DNA of 64,000 nt from Microcystis wesenbergii FACHB-1317 (GCF_014696875.1 NZ_JACJQV010000160.1:1-64000); one strand, 5' to 3'. Positions 1-8,406 are shown, counted from the stretch's first letter. Program-made: numbers and translations. The notes: generated by a model not told the origin, from the sequence alone.

Positions 1-114
1 ATTTTATCATCAAGATATAGGAATCGGAGACGGCGTTTTGGTCTGAGATTTAATTTAATCGCTGGCATTTACAACTATGAACTTGCTTTAGGCTATCATC
101 AAGTAGCTGAATAG
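1..114 (+). pseudogene. IS5-like transposase, C-terminal fragment
   Basis: The frame open from the left edge to the TAG at 112-114 reads as the end of a DDE transposase. The arginine-rich stretch RYRNRRRRFGLRFNLIAGI, then NYELAL, is typical of the C-terminus of IS5-group transposases. Only about 37 residues lie in the window, so it is unknown whether the full copy upstream is intact. The likely IS end (ggacttttgcaggaggtc, about 114-131) follows directly, and the sequence then runs straight into the 3' part of a hicB gene. This suggests the element inserted into hicB. Family assignment rests on this short tail only. Confidence 0.6.
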
Positions 115-123
115 GACTTTTGC

Positions 124-246
124 AGGAGGTCTATTGAGCAGGCGATTGCTGGATTGAAAGAAGCCACACGGCTTTACCTAGAGGAATTTACCTTACCAGA
201 AACATCCCCTAGATTTGTGACCAGTATTGAGGTTAGTTATGCCTAA
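124..246 (+). pseudogene. hicB: HicB antitoxin, 3' remnant cut by an IS
   Basis: The frame ending at the TAA 244-246 encodes SIEQAIAGLKEATRLYLEEF and a short tail. This is the usual helix following the beta-sheet of HicB-type antitoxins (family consensus IEEALANLKEA.ELYLEE). The N-terminal half, including the core fold, is missing and is replaced upstream by the transposase tail and IS end. The reading frame overlaps the start of hicA by 8 bp, as in intact hicBA operons. The antitoxin is therefore probably non-functional while the toxin-type gene beside it is complete. Confidence 0.6.
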
Positions 247-466
247 GCTGCCACGAATCTCTAGTCGGGAGGCAGTTAGATCTCTTGAACGCTTAGGCTT
301 CGAGCAAGTTCGTCAAACAGGTAGCCATGTTGTGATGAAGAAAGAAACCGAAGAGGGCAAAATTGGTTGTGTTGTCCCTGTACATCAGGAATTGAAGGTT
401 GGTACATTAAGTGGAATTCTGAAACAAGCCCAAGTCACAGTTGAAGAGTTCATTGAACATCTGTAA
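239..466 (+). CDS. hicA: HicA-type mRNA interferase toxin
   Basis: This is a small YcfA/HicA-family protein of 75 residues when started at the ATG at 239, which overlaps the end of the hicB remnant. An in-frame start 12 bp upstream is possible but does not fit the operon overlap. The family signature is clear: SREAVRSLERLGFEQVRQTG, then GSHVVMKK with the catalytic histidine, and the closing VPVHQELKVGTLSGILKQA. HicA toxins bind and cleave mRNA or tmRNA and are normally neutralised by HicB. Here the partner is truncated by an insertion sequence, so the toxin is either unexpressed, weak, or neutralised by another HicB. The 467-613 gap that follows holds nothing recognisable. Confidence 0.85.
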   Translation: MPKLPRISSREAVRSLERLGFEQVRQTGSHVVMKKETEEGKIGCVVPVHQELKVGTLSGILKQAQVTVEEFIEHL

Positions 467-613
467 AGTCTGACAAATCACTGCACTCGAAGTGATACCA
501 AAAATATTTAGTCCCCCCAGAGAACCCCCTTAGTCCACATAGCACACTTTTCTTTTTTTGTCAAATTTTATGTTAAGAAATATGTAACTAATGGATAGGG
601 GGACTGTCAAAGA

Positions 614-1561
614 TTAACCGTCTTCGTATTCGGGGATTCTCTCTTTTTTCTTCTCGGTGATATTGATGCGGGGGGGATTGTAATCTGGTTCCACGTCATC
701 ATCCCACATATCATCCTCGGCCTTATCTTCGTAATCGTCGTACTGAGGACGAGAAAAGCTTTCTGCGCGTTCTGAGCGAGCCTCTCCCCAGTTATCTTCT
801 TCTTCCTCGTATTCTTGCTCATAATAACGAGCTTCGGCCCGTTTTTGCGGTGGGGGATTGGCCCGCAGGGGTTCTTTTTCCCATTCGTCTTCACTCCAGC
901 GTTCTTCAACGGGTTTAGCGGCCTCCACGGGAGTGCGGAGGGGAATACCCGTACCTAACTGATTTTCTGGGCGAGCAGCGGGGGTATAATAAGCTTCTTC
1001 CTCTTCTCTTTCCCAGGGGGGACGACCAATACCCAAACGTTCCAAAACCCCCACACTAACTTGGGTGAGACGTTCCTCGGCCCCTTCAAAGACGATTAAG
1101 CGATTCGGACCGCTGCTAACCACTTCTTCAATGGAAATTTCGTAGGTACTGATCAATTGTTCGGGGATCAGAGGCAATCCTAGGGAAGCAATGATAATGG
1201 AATGTAATTGACCACTAAGGGGATCAAATTGATAATCGCGGACTTTGCCTAAAGGTTCGCCGGTTTCCGTGATCACTTCACTACCGATTAAGGGAGTATA
1301 AGCATCGATATCGACGGATTCCAAGACGTTATCATCTTCAACGAGAACCACGTCTCCCGTCTGACTGATGCTCGATAAATACATATATTGAGGCATTCCC
1401 GACAAGGAGAGGATATTATCGCGGAGTCCCAGGGCAACCACTTCTCGTTGATCGATATCTACTAGGATATCTTTAACAACGCCGAGTTTTTTGCCTGTAT
1501 TGCGAGTGATAACCTGTGTATTTAAAAATTCTGAACGTAAGCGACTATTCTCTGTGATCAT
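614..1561 (-). CDS. PRC-barrel domain protein with acidic tail
   Basis: This is a protein of 315 residues. The first part carries two PRC-barrel-like repeats (about residues 10-85 and 88-165) with phrases such as GKKLGVVKDILVDIDQREVV and GEPLGKVRDYQFDPLSGQLH, which match the photosynthetic reaction-centre H-chain/RimM-type beta-barrel. The remaining 140 residues are low-complexity, rich in Glu, Asp, Arg, Tyr and Pro, and probably disordered. PRC barrels usually mediate protein or RNA contacts, and no catalytic role is implied. The cyanobacterial function is unknown. The gene stands alone, with a 264-bp spacer to the E2 gene upstream; that spacer carries the E2 terminator and presumably this gene's promoter. 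Confidence 0.75.
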   Translation of the reverse strand: MITENSRLRSEFLNTQVITRNTGKKLGVVKDILVDIDQREVVALGLRDNILSLSGMPQYMYLSSISQTGDVVLVEDDNVLESVDIDAYTPLIGSEVITETGEPLGKVRDYQFDPLSGQLHSIIIASLGLPLIPEQLISTYEISIEEVVSSGPNRLIVFEGAEERLTQVSVGVLERLGIGRPPWEREEEEAYYTPAARPENQLGTGIPLRTPVEAAKPVEERWSEDEWEKEPLRANPPPQKRAEARYYEQEYEEEEDNWGEARSERAESFSRPQYDDYEDKAEDDMWDDDVEPDYNPPRINITEKKKERIPEYEDG

Positions 1562-1763
1562 TTTTTCCTATGGGTAGGCGTTAGGTCGTGGGAATACGAA
1601 TTAGTGTAGGCTTAATATATAGGGCGAGATCGAGGGTTAATTTACCGATATTGGCTTAGATCTTAAAGTTCCCTGAGATTAACACTTTTTTTGGCCTTGT
1701 TTGGGCGATAGTTTCGGGTGATAGATAGGGTTAAACCCATTTTAGCTAATTCTTTACATTTTT

Positions 1764-1812
1764 TTAGTAACAACAAAGCAGGAGCTAGAGAGAAACTCCC
1801 TTGGCTCCTGCT
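1764..1812 (-). terminator. Intrinsic terminator after the E2 gene
   Basis: The perfect 9-bp stem agcaggagc (1777-1785) / gctcctgct (1804-1812) sits 14 bp after the stop codon of the E2 gene. On the minus strand it is followed by a T-rich tract (tttgttgtt). Position, stem and U-tract fit a Rho-independent terminator. Confidence 0.7.
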
Positions 1813-1825
1813 GTCTAGATTCTGA

Positions 1826-3085
1826 TTACATAGTTAAGGACTGCACCTCAGTTTCGATCAGTTTAGCCAAGTCTTGCAGGAAGGAGGCAGCATCGGCCCC
1901 GTAGATGACTCGGTGGTCACTGGTGAGATTAACCGTCATCTGTTTTTGCACTCCGAATAAACCATCTTTATTGACGACGATTTGGGGACGGGAAGCACCC
2001 ACGGCCAGGATTGCACCTTGGTTGGGGGGTAAGATAGCGGTAAAGCGATCGACTCCGAACATTCCCAGATTAGAAATGGTAAAAGTACCGCTATTATATT
2101 CTTCCGGTTGCAGTTGTTTACTGCGGGCGCGATCAACTAAATCTTTCCAACTGCGGGAGAGGGAATAGATATCCATCTGGTCAGCAGAGCGCAAAACCGG
2201 CGTAATTAAGCCACCACCAGGCATAGCTACGGCTACGGACACGTTAATCGCTCCGTGGTATTGGATTCCTGCGTCGCTATAGCTGGCATTAACGATCGGA
2301 TGTTTAGCGAGGGTGTTGGCTACTGCTTTTGCTAACAGGGCCGTCATGGTGACACCCTTGGATTTTAGCTGTTGATAGAGTTGATCCAGTGGGTCGGTGG
2401 TGATAGTGTAGCCCACTTGGAAGGTGGGAACCTGTAGGCTAACCGACATATTCTGAGCGACGGCTTTTTGCAGAGTGGTGAGGGGAACAGTCCGACCGAC
2501 TGGGGCGCTGGTTGGAATCGGGGCTTTAGGAGCCGCTACAGGGACGCTGACGGGTTGCGGGGGAGTAATGACAGGAGCGGGGGCGGTGCTGACTTTTCCT
2601 GTCGATTTTTCTACGTCTTCGGCGGTAATTCGTCCGTGGGGACCGCTACCCACTAGGGTTTTCAGATCTACCTTTAATTCTTTAGCCAGTTTTTTGGCCC
2701 TGGGAGAGGCGACTAAACGGCCATTATCTTTAACGGCGGCGACGGGGATCGAAACGGGAGGCGGAGCGATTTCTGGGGTCTCTACGGGCTTGCTAGGGGC
2801 AGCTGCGGCGGTTTTTCCCTGAGCTTTGGCCAGTTCAATTTCCTCTTCAGTTTCGGCGATATAGGCGATCGCTTCCCCCACGGGTGCTTCCTGGCCAGCT
2901 TCGACTAAAATTACAGCGAGATAGCCATCATAAAACGATTCCACGTCCATGTCGGCTTTGTCGGATTCGACCACTAACACCGTTTCCCCTTTGCTGACTT
3001 TTTCCCCGGGGGACTTCACCCAAGAAACTATTTTTCCTTCGGTCATGGTGGAACTGAGCGCGGGCATGAAGATATCTCGAATCAT
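1826..3085 (-). CDS. pdhC: Pyruvate dehydrogenase E2 (dihydrolipoamide acetyltransferase)
   Basis: This is a 419-residue E2 subunit. The lipoyl domain (about 1-80) has the lipoylated lysine in ESDKADMDVESF. A Pro/Ala linker follows, then an E3/E1-binding domain near residues 125-160 (ASPRAKKLAKELKVDL, GPHGRITAEDV). The C-terminal 2-oxoacid dehydrogenase acyltransferase domain (about 195-415) carries the active-site motif SDHRVIYGADAASFL. It transfers acetyl from lipoyl to CoA in the pyruvate dehydrogenase complex that feeds fatty-acid synthesis and respiration. It has a single lipoyl domain and usual length for cyanobacteria. No E1 or E3 gene is adjacent, which is normal for this phylum, where the subunits are scattered. 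The symbols odhB and pdhC are both used for it. Confidence 0.93.
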   Translation of the reverse strand: MIRDIFMPALSSTMTEGKIVSWVKSPGEKVSKGETVLVVESDKADMDVESFYDGYLAVILVEAGQEAPVGEAIAYIAETEEEIELAKAQGKTAAAAPSKPVETPEIAPPPVSIPVAAVKDNGRLVASPRAKKLAKELKVDLKTLVGSGPHGRITAEDVEKSTGKVSTAPAPVITPPQPVSVPVAAPKAPIPTSAPVGRTVPLTTLQKAVAQNMSVSLQVPTFQVGYTITTDPLDQLYQQLKSKGVTMTALLAKAVANTLAKHPIVNASYSDAGIQYHGAINVSVAVAMPGGGLITPVLRSADQMDIYSLSRSWKDLVDRARSKQLQPEEYNSGTFTISNLGMFGVDRFTAILPPNQGAILAVGASRPQIVVNKDGLFGVQKQMTVNLTSDHRVIYGADAASFLQDLAKLIETEVQSLTM

Positions 3086-3156
3086 GGTGGAGTGCTTCTA
3101 TCTCTAATGTTTTGAGCCATAGCGCATTTTACCACAGTTGATGGGGTTGGGGCTTT

Positions 3157-3297
3157 TCAGTTATCAGTTATCAGTTATCAGTTATCAGTGAGCAGTAATC
3201 AGTTATCAGTGAGCAGTAATCAGTTATCAGTGAGCAGTAATCAGTTATCAGTAATCAGTAATCAGTAATCAGTAATCAGTGAGCAGTAATCAGTGAA
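3157..3297. repeat. Short tandem repeats with a 21-bp higher-order unit
   Basis: Arrays of cagttat / cagtaat heptamers are seen here. From about 3183 a longer unit, cagttatcagtgagcagtaat (21 bp), is repeated about three times before the array returns to cagtaat heptamers. This is the short tandemly repeated repetitive (STRR) type common in filamentous and bloom-forming cyanobacteria. It fills part of the 568-bp gap between the E2 gene and ycf23. Confidence 0.85.
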
Positions 3298-3302
3298 CTG
3301 AT

Positions 3303-3542
3303 AAGCTTTTGACTATAGCGTTTCCTAAGCTAGTGAGGTACACCTATTTTTCTTCCCTTTTGCCTTTTCCCTCTTGCCTTTTGCCTAAAACCCATAACTT
3401 TTGTACCTCAGCAGACTGAAAAACGCTATATCTAAATTGCTCGTTAAGATTGCAGGGGAGCGCCGGAGCTGCGGAGCAGGGAGAAGCAGTTTGAGCATTT
3501 GTACTAAAATTTCCAAGACGCGGTTTAAATTCAGTACAGCTT
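3303..3542. mobile_element. MITE-like repeat interrupted by a second MITE
   Basis: The outer element begins taagcttttgac and ends agtacagctta. A near-identical, uninterrupted copy lies at 41091-41209. In this copy a second element (3314-3430) sits between ...ttgac and tctaaattgc. Once it and a duplicated TA are removed, the two copies align throughout, for example tgagcatttgtactaaaatt is shared. The outer ends form an 8-bp inverted repeat (taagctgt/acagctta) in the other copy. Confidence 0.75.
3314..3430. mobile_element. MITE with TATAGCG termini (copy 1)
   Basis: The terminal inverted repeats are tatagcgttt...gtgaggtac and its imperfect complement gtacctcagc...acgctata. The element is 117 bp, AT/CT-rich inside, with no ORF. 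It is inserted at a TA dinucleotide that is duplicated on both sides, as in IS630/Tc1-type elements. A related 97-bp element is at 14126-14222. Confidence 0.75.
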
Positions 3543-3653
3543 AACTCACATCTGATAACTGAAAACTCACATCTGGTAACTGATAACTGGTGACAAAGGG
3601 AAAAAGAGAAGGGAAAACAGACCCTTCTCCGTCGTATCTAGACAAAAATTGTT

Positions 3654-4397
3654 CTAGTTGCCAATAGGGACCGGTTGTGCTTGCAGAGATTCGACTAAAC
3701 CGCGCACAGCTGCCACCATGGCCACTTCATTATCCAATTGATTGATCGCCGAACCAACACCGATACCGGCCGCTCCAGCAGCGATCGCCATAGGGGCGGT
3801 AACGCTGGATAAACCGGAAGCGCAGAGGACGGGAACTTTAACCGCATGGGAAATAGCGTGGGCTGCCGCTAAAGTCGGGGCAGCTTTTTCAATCAGTCCC
3901 AAAATACCGGCGTGACGGGGTTGACTGCTAGTGCCGCCTTCAGTTTGAATAATGTCAGCACCCTGACTAACTAGAGCTTCTGCTAGTCTCACCTGTTCAT
4001 CGAGGGGTAGGATATGGGGAACTGTCACAGACAGGGTAATTTCGGGCAGTAAGTCGCGAGTTTGACGGGTTAGGGCTAAAACTTCCGCAGCTTCAAAAAT
4101 GCGTCCTTGGGCATAAAAACTATCGAAATTACCGATCTCAATTAAATCGGCCCCGGCCGCCACTGCCATCACCAACAATTCTGGCTCGACGGCCGATACA
4201 CACACGGGTAAATTTGTCAAGGCTTTTACGGACCCAATTAGGTCAGCATTAGCGGCAATATCGACAAAAGTTGCTCCTCCGGCTGTAGCGGCTTTAACTA
4301 CTGAGAGAACCTGCGAGCGATCGAAATTATTTAACCCACTAATCACTTTCAGGGCATGACGACGGGCGAAGGCTTGCTGTAAGGCAAAATTGATCAT
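3654..4397 (-). CDS. ycf23: Ycf23/DUF561 TIM-barrel protein
   Basis: This is a protein of about 247 residues when started at the ATG at 4397 (MINFALQQAFARRHALKVIS), the start conserved in this family. A longer in-frame start at 4439 would lie within an inverted repeat and is less likely. The sequence is a (beta/alpha)8 fold with glycine-rich phosphate-binding-type loops: GGATFVDIAAN, AAGADLIEIGN, QGADIIQTEGG and AAGAAGIGVGSA. Ycf23 is also encoded in red-algal and other plastid genomes, and its function is not established. Upstream on the same strand is a small coiled-coil gene 92 bp away, separated by a long hairpin. Confidence 0.85.
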   Translation of the reverse strand: MINFALQQAFARRHALKVISGLNNFDRSQVLSVVKAATAGGATFVDIAANADLIGSVKALTNLPVCVSAVEPELLVMAVAAGADLIEIGNFDSFYAQGRIFEAAEVLALTRQTRDLLPEITLSVTVPHILPLDEQVRLAEALVSQGADIIQTEGGTSSQPRHAGILGLIEKAAPTLAAAHAISHAVKVPVLCASGLSSVTAPMAIAAGAAGIGVGSAINQLDNEVAMVAAVRGLVESLQAQPVPIGN

Positions 4398-4414
4398 TAA
4401 TCTACACCTATCTG

Positions 4415-4474
4415 GAATTCTCAAAAAACATTTTCCCACCTTCTCGCCGATCAGAGGGTGGGATTTGAGAATTC
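4415..4474. other. Long imperfect hairpin upstream of ycf23
   Basis: The arms are gaattctcaaa (4415-4425) plus tcccacc (4434-4440), against ggtggga (4457-4463) plus tttgagaattc (4464-4474). Together they make about 18 paired bases with one internal bulge and a 16-base loop. It lies between the stop of the small gene and the ATG of ycf23 on the same strand. It could be an attenuator, a processing site or a mobile-element remnant. There is no T-run that would make it a classic terminator. Confidence 0.6.
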
Positions 4475-4489
4475 TTAGGGAAATTTTCT

Positions 4490-4657
4490 TTAATTTAGGT
4501 GTTGATTCTCTTGGTTTTTGCGCTTGAGGTTTTGCAGTTGTTGCAGCAGTACCTCGATTTCCGCTTCCAGATGCAGGTATTTCACCTGTTGGTCAGCTTG
4601 GTAGGTGGTGCGAATCTGTTTCATGGCGGAGGATTCCTTAGTTAGTACAGTTGTCAT
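4490..4657 (-). CDS. Small coiled-coil protein, 55 residues
   Basis: The likely start is the ATG at 4657, giving MTTVLTKESSAMKQIRTTYQ and then a heptad-rich segment (HLEAEIEVLLQQLQNLKRK) predicted to form a short coiled coil. In-frame sequence continues upstream to 4864, but that part overlaps glmU antisense and has no protein-like character, so the shorter start is preferred. I recognise no named family. The gene precedes ycf23 on the same strand and runs divergently from glmU, with a shared promoter region at 4658-4842. Confidence 0.55.
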   Translation of the reverse strand: MTTVLTKESSAMKQIRTTYQADQQVKYLHLEAEIEVLLQQLQNLKRKNQENQHLN

Positions 4658-4842
4658 AGCGGTATCTATAGAATGCTGATTATGTTTAATTGTTTCAATT
4701 TGTGTATAGTACCTTGACAATGTCTTAAAGAAAACCTTTTTATGGTAGTTTCTCAACTGGCACAGGATGAAAGAGGGGAAAAATTCTTGCAACCAAGGGG
4801 ATCGGAGTGCGATATACTCAGTCGCGAACGATATTGGCAAGC

Positions 4843-6201
4843 ATGACCATGGTAGCGGTAGCAATTTTAGCAGCGGGTAAGGGAACCCGAATGAAGTCCA
4901 GCCTTCCGAAAGTTTTACATCCCCTCGGCAGTCGATCGCTAGTGGAACGGGTCCTTAATGTCAGCGAATCCTTACATCCCCGGCGAAAACTGGTAATTAT
5001 CGGTTATCAAGGGCAACAGGTGCGAAATACTCTACAGCATCTCGAGGATATCGAATTTGTCGAACAAAAGGAACAGTTAGGCACTGGCCATGCTATTCAG
5101 CAGTTAATCCCCCATTTAGAGGACTTTCAGGGGGATTTGTTGGTCTTAAATGGCGATGTTCCCCTGTTGCGTCCCGAAACCTTGCAAAATCTTCTCCAGA
5201 TTCATCAAGACCATGGTAACGCTGCCACCCTCTTAACTGCTAACCTCCCTAACCCGAAAGGTTACGGTCGAGTTTTTTGTGATGGCAATAATCTCGTTAA
5301 GCAGATTGTGGAAGAAAGAGACTGTACCGATGCCCAACGACAAAACCACCGGATTAATGGAGGTATATACTGCTTTAATTGGTCAAAATTAGCGGCTATA
5401 CTGCCTAATTTAACCCCCAATAACGATCAAGGTGAGTATTATCTCACGGATGTGGTCAATTTTCTCGATCCCGTCATGGCCGTGGATGTGGAGGACTGTT
5501 TAGAAATTAGCGGCATTAACGATCGCAAACAATTGGCCGCCGCCTATGATATCCTGCAAACTAGAGTCAAAGATGATTGGATGGCCGCTGGAGTCACCAT
5601 TATTGACCCCGATAGTGTCACCATTGAGGATACTGTCACCCTCAGTCCCGATGTGATTATCGAACCCCAAACCCATCTGCGCGGTGAGACGATAATCGCT
5701 TCTGGTTGTCGTATAGGTCCGGGGAGTTTAATCGAAAATAGTCGCATAGGCAGCGATGTAACGGTCTTATTTTCGGTTATTTCTGATAGTCAGGTGGATT
5801 CTGGTTGTCGCATCGGTCCCTATGCTCATTTGCGCGGAGAAGCGAAAATTGGGGCTAATTGTCGAGTCGGTAATTTTGTTGAAATTAAAAAAAGTGACAT
5901 CGGCAATAAAACCAATATTGCCCATTTATCCTATCTGGGAGATGCCACTTTAGGGGAAAAAGTTAACGTTGGTGCGGGAACAATCACTGCTAATTACGAT
6001 GGTGTAAAAAAACACCAAACTATGATCGGCAGTGGCACAAAAACCGGGGCAAATAGTGTTTTAGTGGCCCCTTTAAAATTAGGAAAAAATGTCACCGTGG
6101 CTGCGGGTTCTACAATTACTAGAAATGTCCCCGATAACGCTTTAGTTATTGCTCGCGAAAGTCAGCGTGTGATCGAAAATTGGGCAGATCAGTTTCAGTA
6201 G
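4843..6201 (+). CDS. glmU: Bifunctional GlmU (GlcN-1-P acetyltransferase / UDP-GlcNAc pyrophosphorylase)
   Basis: The protein has about 452 residues. The N-terminal nucleotidyltransferase domain opens with [17 protein letters not shown] and has the LNGDVPLL metal/uridine site. The C-terminal half is a left-handed beta-helix of hexapeptide repeats ([30 protein letters not shown]) followed by the acetyl-CoA site motif [13 protein letters not shown]. It makes UDP-GlcNAc for peptidoglycan and lipopolysaccharide in the cytoplasm. ATGs at 4843 and 4849 are both plausible; homologues usually begin at [10 protein letters not shown], equal to 4849. The 36 bp of open frame before 4843 is unlikely to be coding. 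Confidence 0.95.
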   Translation: MTMVAVAILAAGKGTRMKSSLPKVLHPLGSRSLVERVLNVSESLHPRRKLVIIGYQGQQVRNTLQHLEDIEFVEQKEQLGTGHAIQQLIPHLEDFQGDLLVLNGDVPLLRPETLQNLLQIHQDHGNAATLLTANLPNPKGYGRVFCDGNNLVKQIVEERDCTDAQRQNHRINGGIYCFNWSKLAAILPNLTPNNDQGEYYLTDVVNFLDPVMAVDVEDCLEISGINDRKQLAAAYDILQTRVKDDWMAAGVTIIDPDSVTIEDTVTLSPDVIIEPQTHLRGETIIASGCRIGPGSLIENSRIGSDVTVLFSVISDSQVDSGCRIGPYAHLRGEAKIGANCRVGNFVEIKKSDIGNKTNIAHLSYLGDATLGEKVNVGAGTITANYDGVKKHQTMIGSGTKTGANSVLVAPLKLGKNVTVAAGSTITRNVPDNALVIARESQRVIENWADQFQ

Positions 6202-6302
6202 GTTAATTCTGGGATTTAAGCTAAGAAAACTGTTGCTAAATTCCGAGATTAGAGTCAAGATAAACGGGGAGGAAAGAAAGAGGGGTTGAGTACCATTCAA
6301 CC

Positions 6303-6415
6303 GGCGTTGCTGATTTGAGTTCTGAATCTTCTTGTGTGGGATTTTTAAAACCTAGACCCAAACTAACTTTTGGATGGATGCAAGGTTGTCATTCATACCT
6401 TGATTCAGCAACGCC
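6303..6415. mobile_element. MITE with GGCGTTGCTGA termini
   Basis: The inverted ends are ggcgttgctga (6303-6313) and tcagcaacgcc (6405-6415), 113 bp apart, with looser complementarity extending inward (gttctgaat / attcatacc). The ends look like those of cyanobacterial IS elements, and there is no ORF inside. A run of eight Ts follows, so the structure might also act as a terminator for glmU. It fills most of the 300-bp gap between glmU and the DUF3370 gene. Confidence 0.65.
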
Positions 6416-6502
6416 CTTTTTTTTGCTTCCTCTCAGATTAACTCCTGTCAGTTCGCCGTAACAGACAAGGCAGTCAGTGATTTTTGTCTGTTGCAATTTA
6501 TT

Positions 6503-7948
6503 TTAATTTTCCAAAGTCTTAATTGTAACCACCTGCGGCGGTGTAGAATCAGGTGGATAAATAACATCTAATTGTACTTTTATTTGAGTTCCTGGTTTTA
6601 AATCTAGTTTTAATAAAGGATCTAAAACCTGCCCTGTTCTATGCCATAAATGTACATAACGGGTTTGTTGTTTACCTTGATCATCGCTATATTTTAAACG
6701 CACTGTACCACGGAAAAAGGGAAAGTCTAATGATGGTTTTCTAAATTTAATTCCTTTTTCAGATAGTCTATCTTCTTTTAATGGAGTTTCTAAAGTGATG
6801 CTAACTGTCTGATTTTTATTAGTGTTATTAGTTAAAGGTATGTTGAGTTGATATTCTACCCCATAGTTACCATGTGCTTCGTAAGCAGTATCAGGATACC
6901 GCACTAGCATTTTTGCGGTTTGGCTTTGTTCTGTTCCTAACCTTCCACCCCGTAAGGTGGCTATGGGATAAGAAATAGTTTTACCTGGTTCGGGAATAGT
7001 CAGGGTTTGGGTTTTGGTGTTGTCTGTGAGGTTTGCTTTCCATGTTGCACCTTCGGATATACCTGCGACTCTGCTGTAAATTAATTGACCTCCTTTTGCA
7101 TCTGGGGGTGTGGGGGTTTTATCTCTTGGTCCTGCAAAGTTACCGTTATTTAATAAGTCTTGCCATTCTTTTAATGTGGGTGCGCGCTCGCTACCATCAG
7201 CATTTTTTTTCGCAAACATGGCTAAACTCGCTGCATAAATTTTACCACTGCTATTTAATCGGAAAAAACTGGAGCTGCCATTGACAGGTTTTTCTAAATT
7301 TCTGACTGGGATAGGATGGTTTAATAACATTTGACTTCCCCCAGCAGCAATGACTATTCTTGCTGGAAATTCTTTTTGACGTACTCCCCGCAAAACATCC
7401 GCTACTGCTCTTGCACCTGGTCCAGAAAATGCTTTACCATCGTTATTTTCTATGTAGGGTTGCCAGGTGACAAACGGTGCTTCTGTCATTAAATAACTCG
7501 CACCTTGTAAAATGTTAATAGTGATAGGTTTTTTACTGGAATTATGTAAAATTACTCCTATATATAAGGTTTGTAAATCCTTGGGAGTGTGGGTATAATG
7601 ATGAGCAAATAAATCAAATCTGCCTTGAATGGGAAAGTTTAAATGTGCGGCTGGAACTTTTTTGTTATTAGGTGTAAAAGTAGAAAGTAGAATACCTTCA
7701 TTTTTGATCCACTCTGGACTGTTGCTATTAAAAACAGGTATTTTATCTAAACTACTAGGTAAAGGGCGCACTTCTCCAGTTTGTACAATTTCTTGGGGTG
7801 CTGGTTTTGCAGGTGTTTGGGCGTTTACTTGATTTTTCTGATGATAGCTATTGAAAGTTGTACAGCCAATAGTTTGAGTAATCGCTAATCCTGATATGAT
7901 GATGAATACAGGTTTGAGGATGTGGTTTTTTGCTTGCAAAGTTCCCAT
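6503..7948 (-). CDS. DUF3370 family protein, probably exported
   Basis: This 481-residue protein has an N-terminal hydrophobic segment (about residues 12-28, VFIIISGLAITQTIGC). The cysteine after TIG could be a lipidation site, though the lipobox is not perfect. A short Gln/Pro-rich linker follows, then a long beta-rich region with conserved cyanobacterial DUF3370 phrases: LDKIPVFNSNSPEWIKNEG, GRFDLFAHHYTHTPKDLQTL and GPGARAVADVLRG. The molecular function is unknown. Location in the periplasm or on the outer membrane is inferred from the signal. It is a lone gene flanked by mobile-element debris on both sides. Confidence 0.8.
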   Translation of the reverse strand: MGTLQAKNHILKPVFIIISGLAITQTIGCTTFNSYHQKNQVNAQTPAKPAPQEIVQTGEVRPLPSSLDKIPVFNSNSPEWIKNEGILLSTFTPNNKKVPAAHLNFPIQGRFDLFAHHYTHTPKDLQTLYIGVILHNSSKKPITINILQGASYLMTEAPFVTWQPYIENNDGKAFSGPGARAVADVLRGVRQKEFPARIVIAAGGSQMLLNHPIPVRNLEKPVNGSSSFFRLNSSGKIYAASLAMFAKKNADGSERAPTLKEWQDLLNNGNFAGPRDKTPTPPDAKGGQLIYSRVAGISEGATWKANLTDNTKTQTLTIPEPGKTISYPIATLRGGRLGTEQSQTAKMLVRYPDTAYEAHGNYGVEYQLNIPLTNNTNKNQTVSITLETPLKEDRLSEKGIKFRKPSLDFPFFRGTVRLKYSDDQGKQQTRYVHLWHRTGQVLDPLLKLDLKPGTQIKVQLDVIYPPDSTPPQVVTIKTLEN

Positions 7949-7997
7949 AATTTGATTTTTCCAGTAAGTTTGCCATTTGCCAGTTTGCCGTTTGCCC

Positions 7998-8116
7998 GGA
8001 GCATCTCATTTATGCAAGTGAGTAATTATACTTGTCCCTAAAACTGGTTTCTAGCAAGGCTTTCAAAATAGCTTGACATAAAACCTGATTTAGGGGTTAC
8101 AAAGGTGAGATGCTCC
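7998..8116. mobile_element. MITE-like element with GGAGCATCTCA termini
   Basis: ggagcatctcat (7998-8009) and gtgagatgctcc (8105-8116) are inverted ends enclosing 119 bp with no ORF. It cuts the 3' end of the ISAs1-type transposase fragment just after the codons for GAENL. The internal motif tagcaaggcttt occurs in the opposite orientation near 36160, where a GCATCTCA end is also present (35937). These are probably members of one dispersed family. Confidence 0.55.
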
Positions 8117-8365
8117 CCCTAGGTTTTCCGCTCCATACCCCAGAGGAATCCCACTGGCATCTTCATTAAATGTAACATCGAGTACCCAATGGAGACTATT
8201 TTCAATACTCCAATGTCTGCGAATCACCTCGGCCTGTTTTTGGGCATCTGCTGCTAAACTACTGATGAAGAAGCGAATTTCTGTAGTAGTTTTATTCCAT
8301 AATTGGCGGACACTGCGAACCATGACTACTGCAGCTCTAACCAGTAATTTAGATAGGTCAATGGC
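8090..8365 (-). pseudogene. ISAs1-family transposase fragment
   Basis: The open frame encodes about 90 residues matching the C-terminal catalytic part of ISAs1/H-repeat transposases: [20 protein letters not shown], then the [20 protein letters not shown] box with the last acidic catalytic residue. Both ends are missing. The 5' side is lost into a short-repeat region and the 3' side is replaced after YGAENL by a small inverted-repeat element. It is a dead remnant. Confidence 0.85.
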
Positions 8366-8367
8366 TT

Positions 8368-8406
8368 ATCAGTTTACTGATTACTGATTACTGTTTACTG
8401 TTTACT
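8368..8406. repeat. Heptamer tandem repeats
   Basis: Tandem tttactg / attactg heptamers (about five copies) end 86 bp before the thioredoxin-like gene. They are of the same class as the arrays near 3.2, 14.0, 28.9 and 57.0 kb. Confidence 0.7.

Noticed and set aside
1905-2822. Plus-strand frames opposite the pyruvate dehydrogenase E2 gene
   Set aside because: They are antisense shadows of a well-supported coding sequence.
3157-3297. Regular repeat spacing suggestive of a CRISPR array
   Set aside because: Units are 7 or 21 bp in direct tandem with no unique spacers and no cas genes; these are short tandem repeats.
4658-4864. N-terminal extension of the small coiled-coil protein
   Set aside because: The extra 69 codons overlap glmU and its promoter, and lack protein-like composition.
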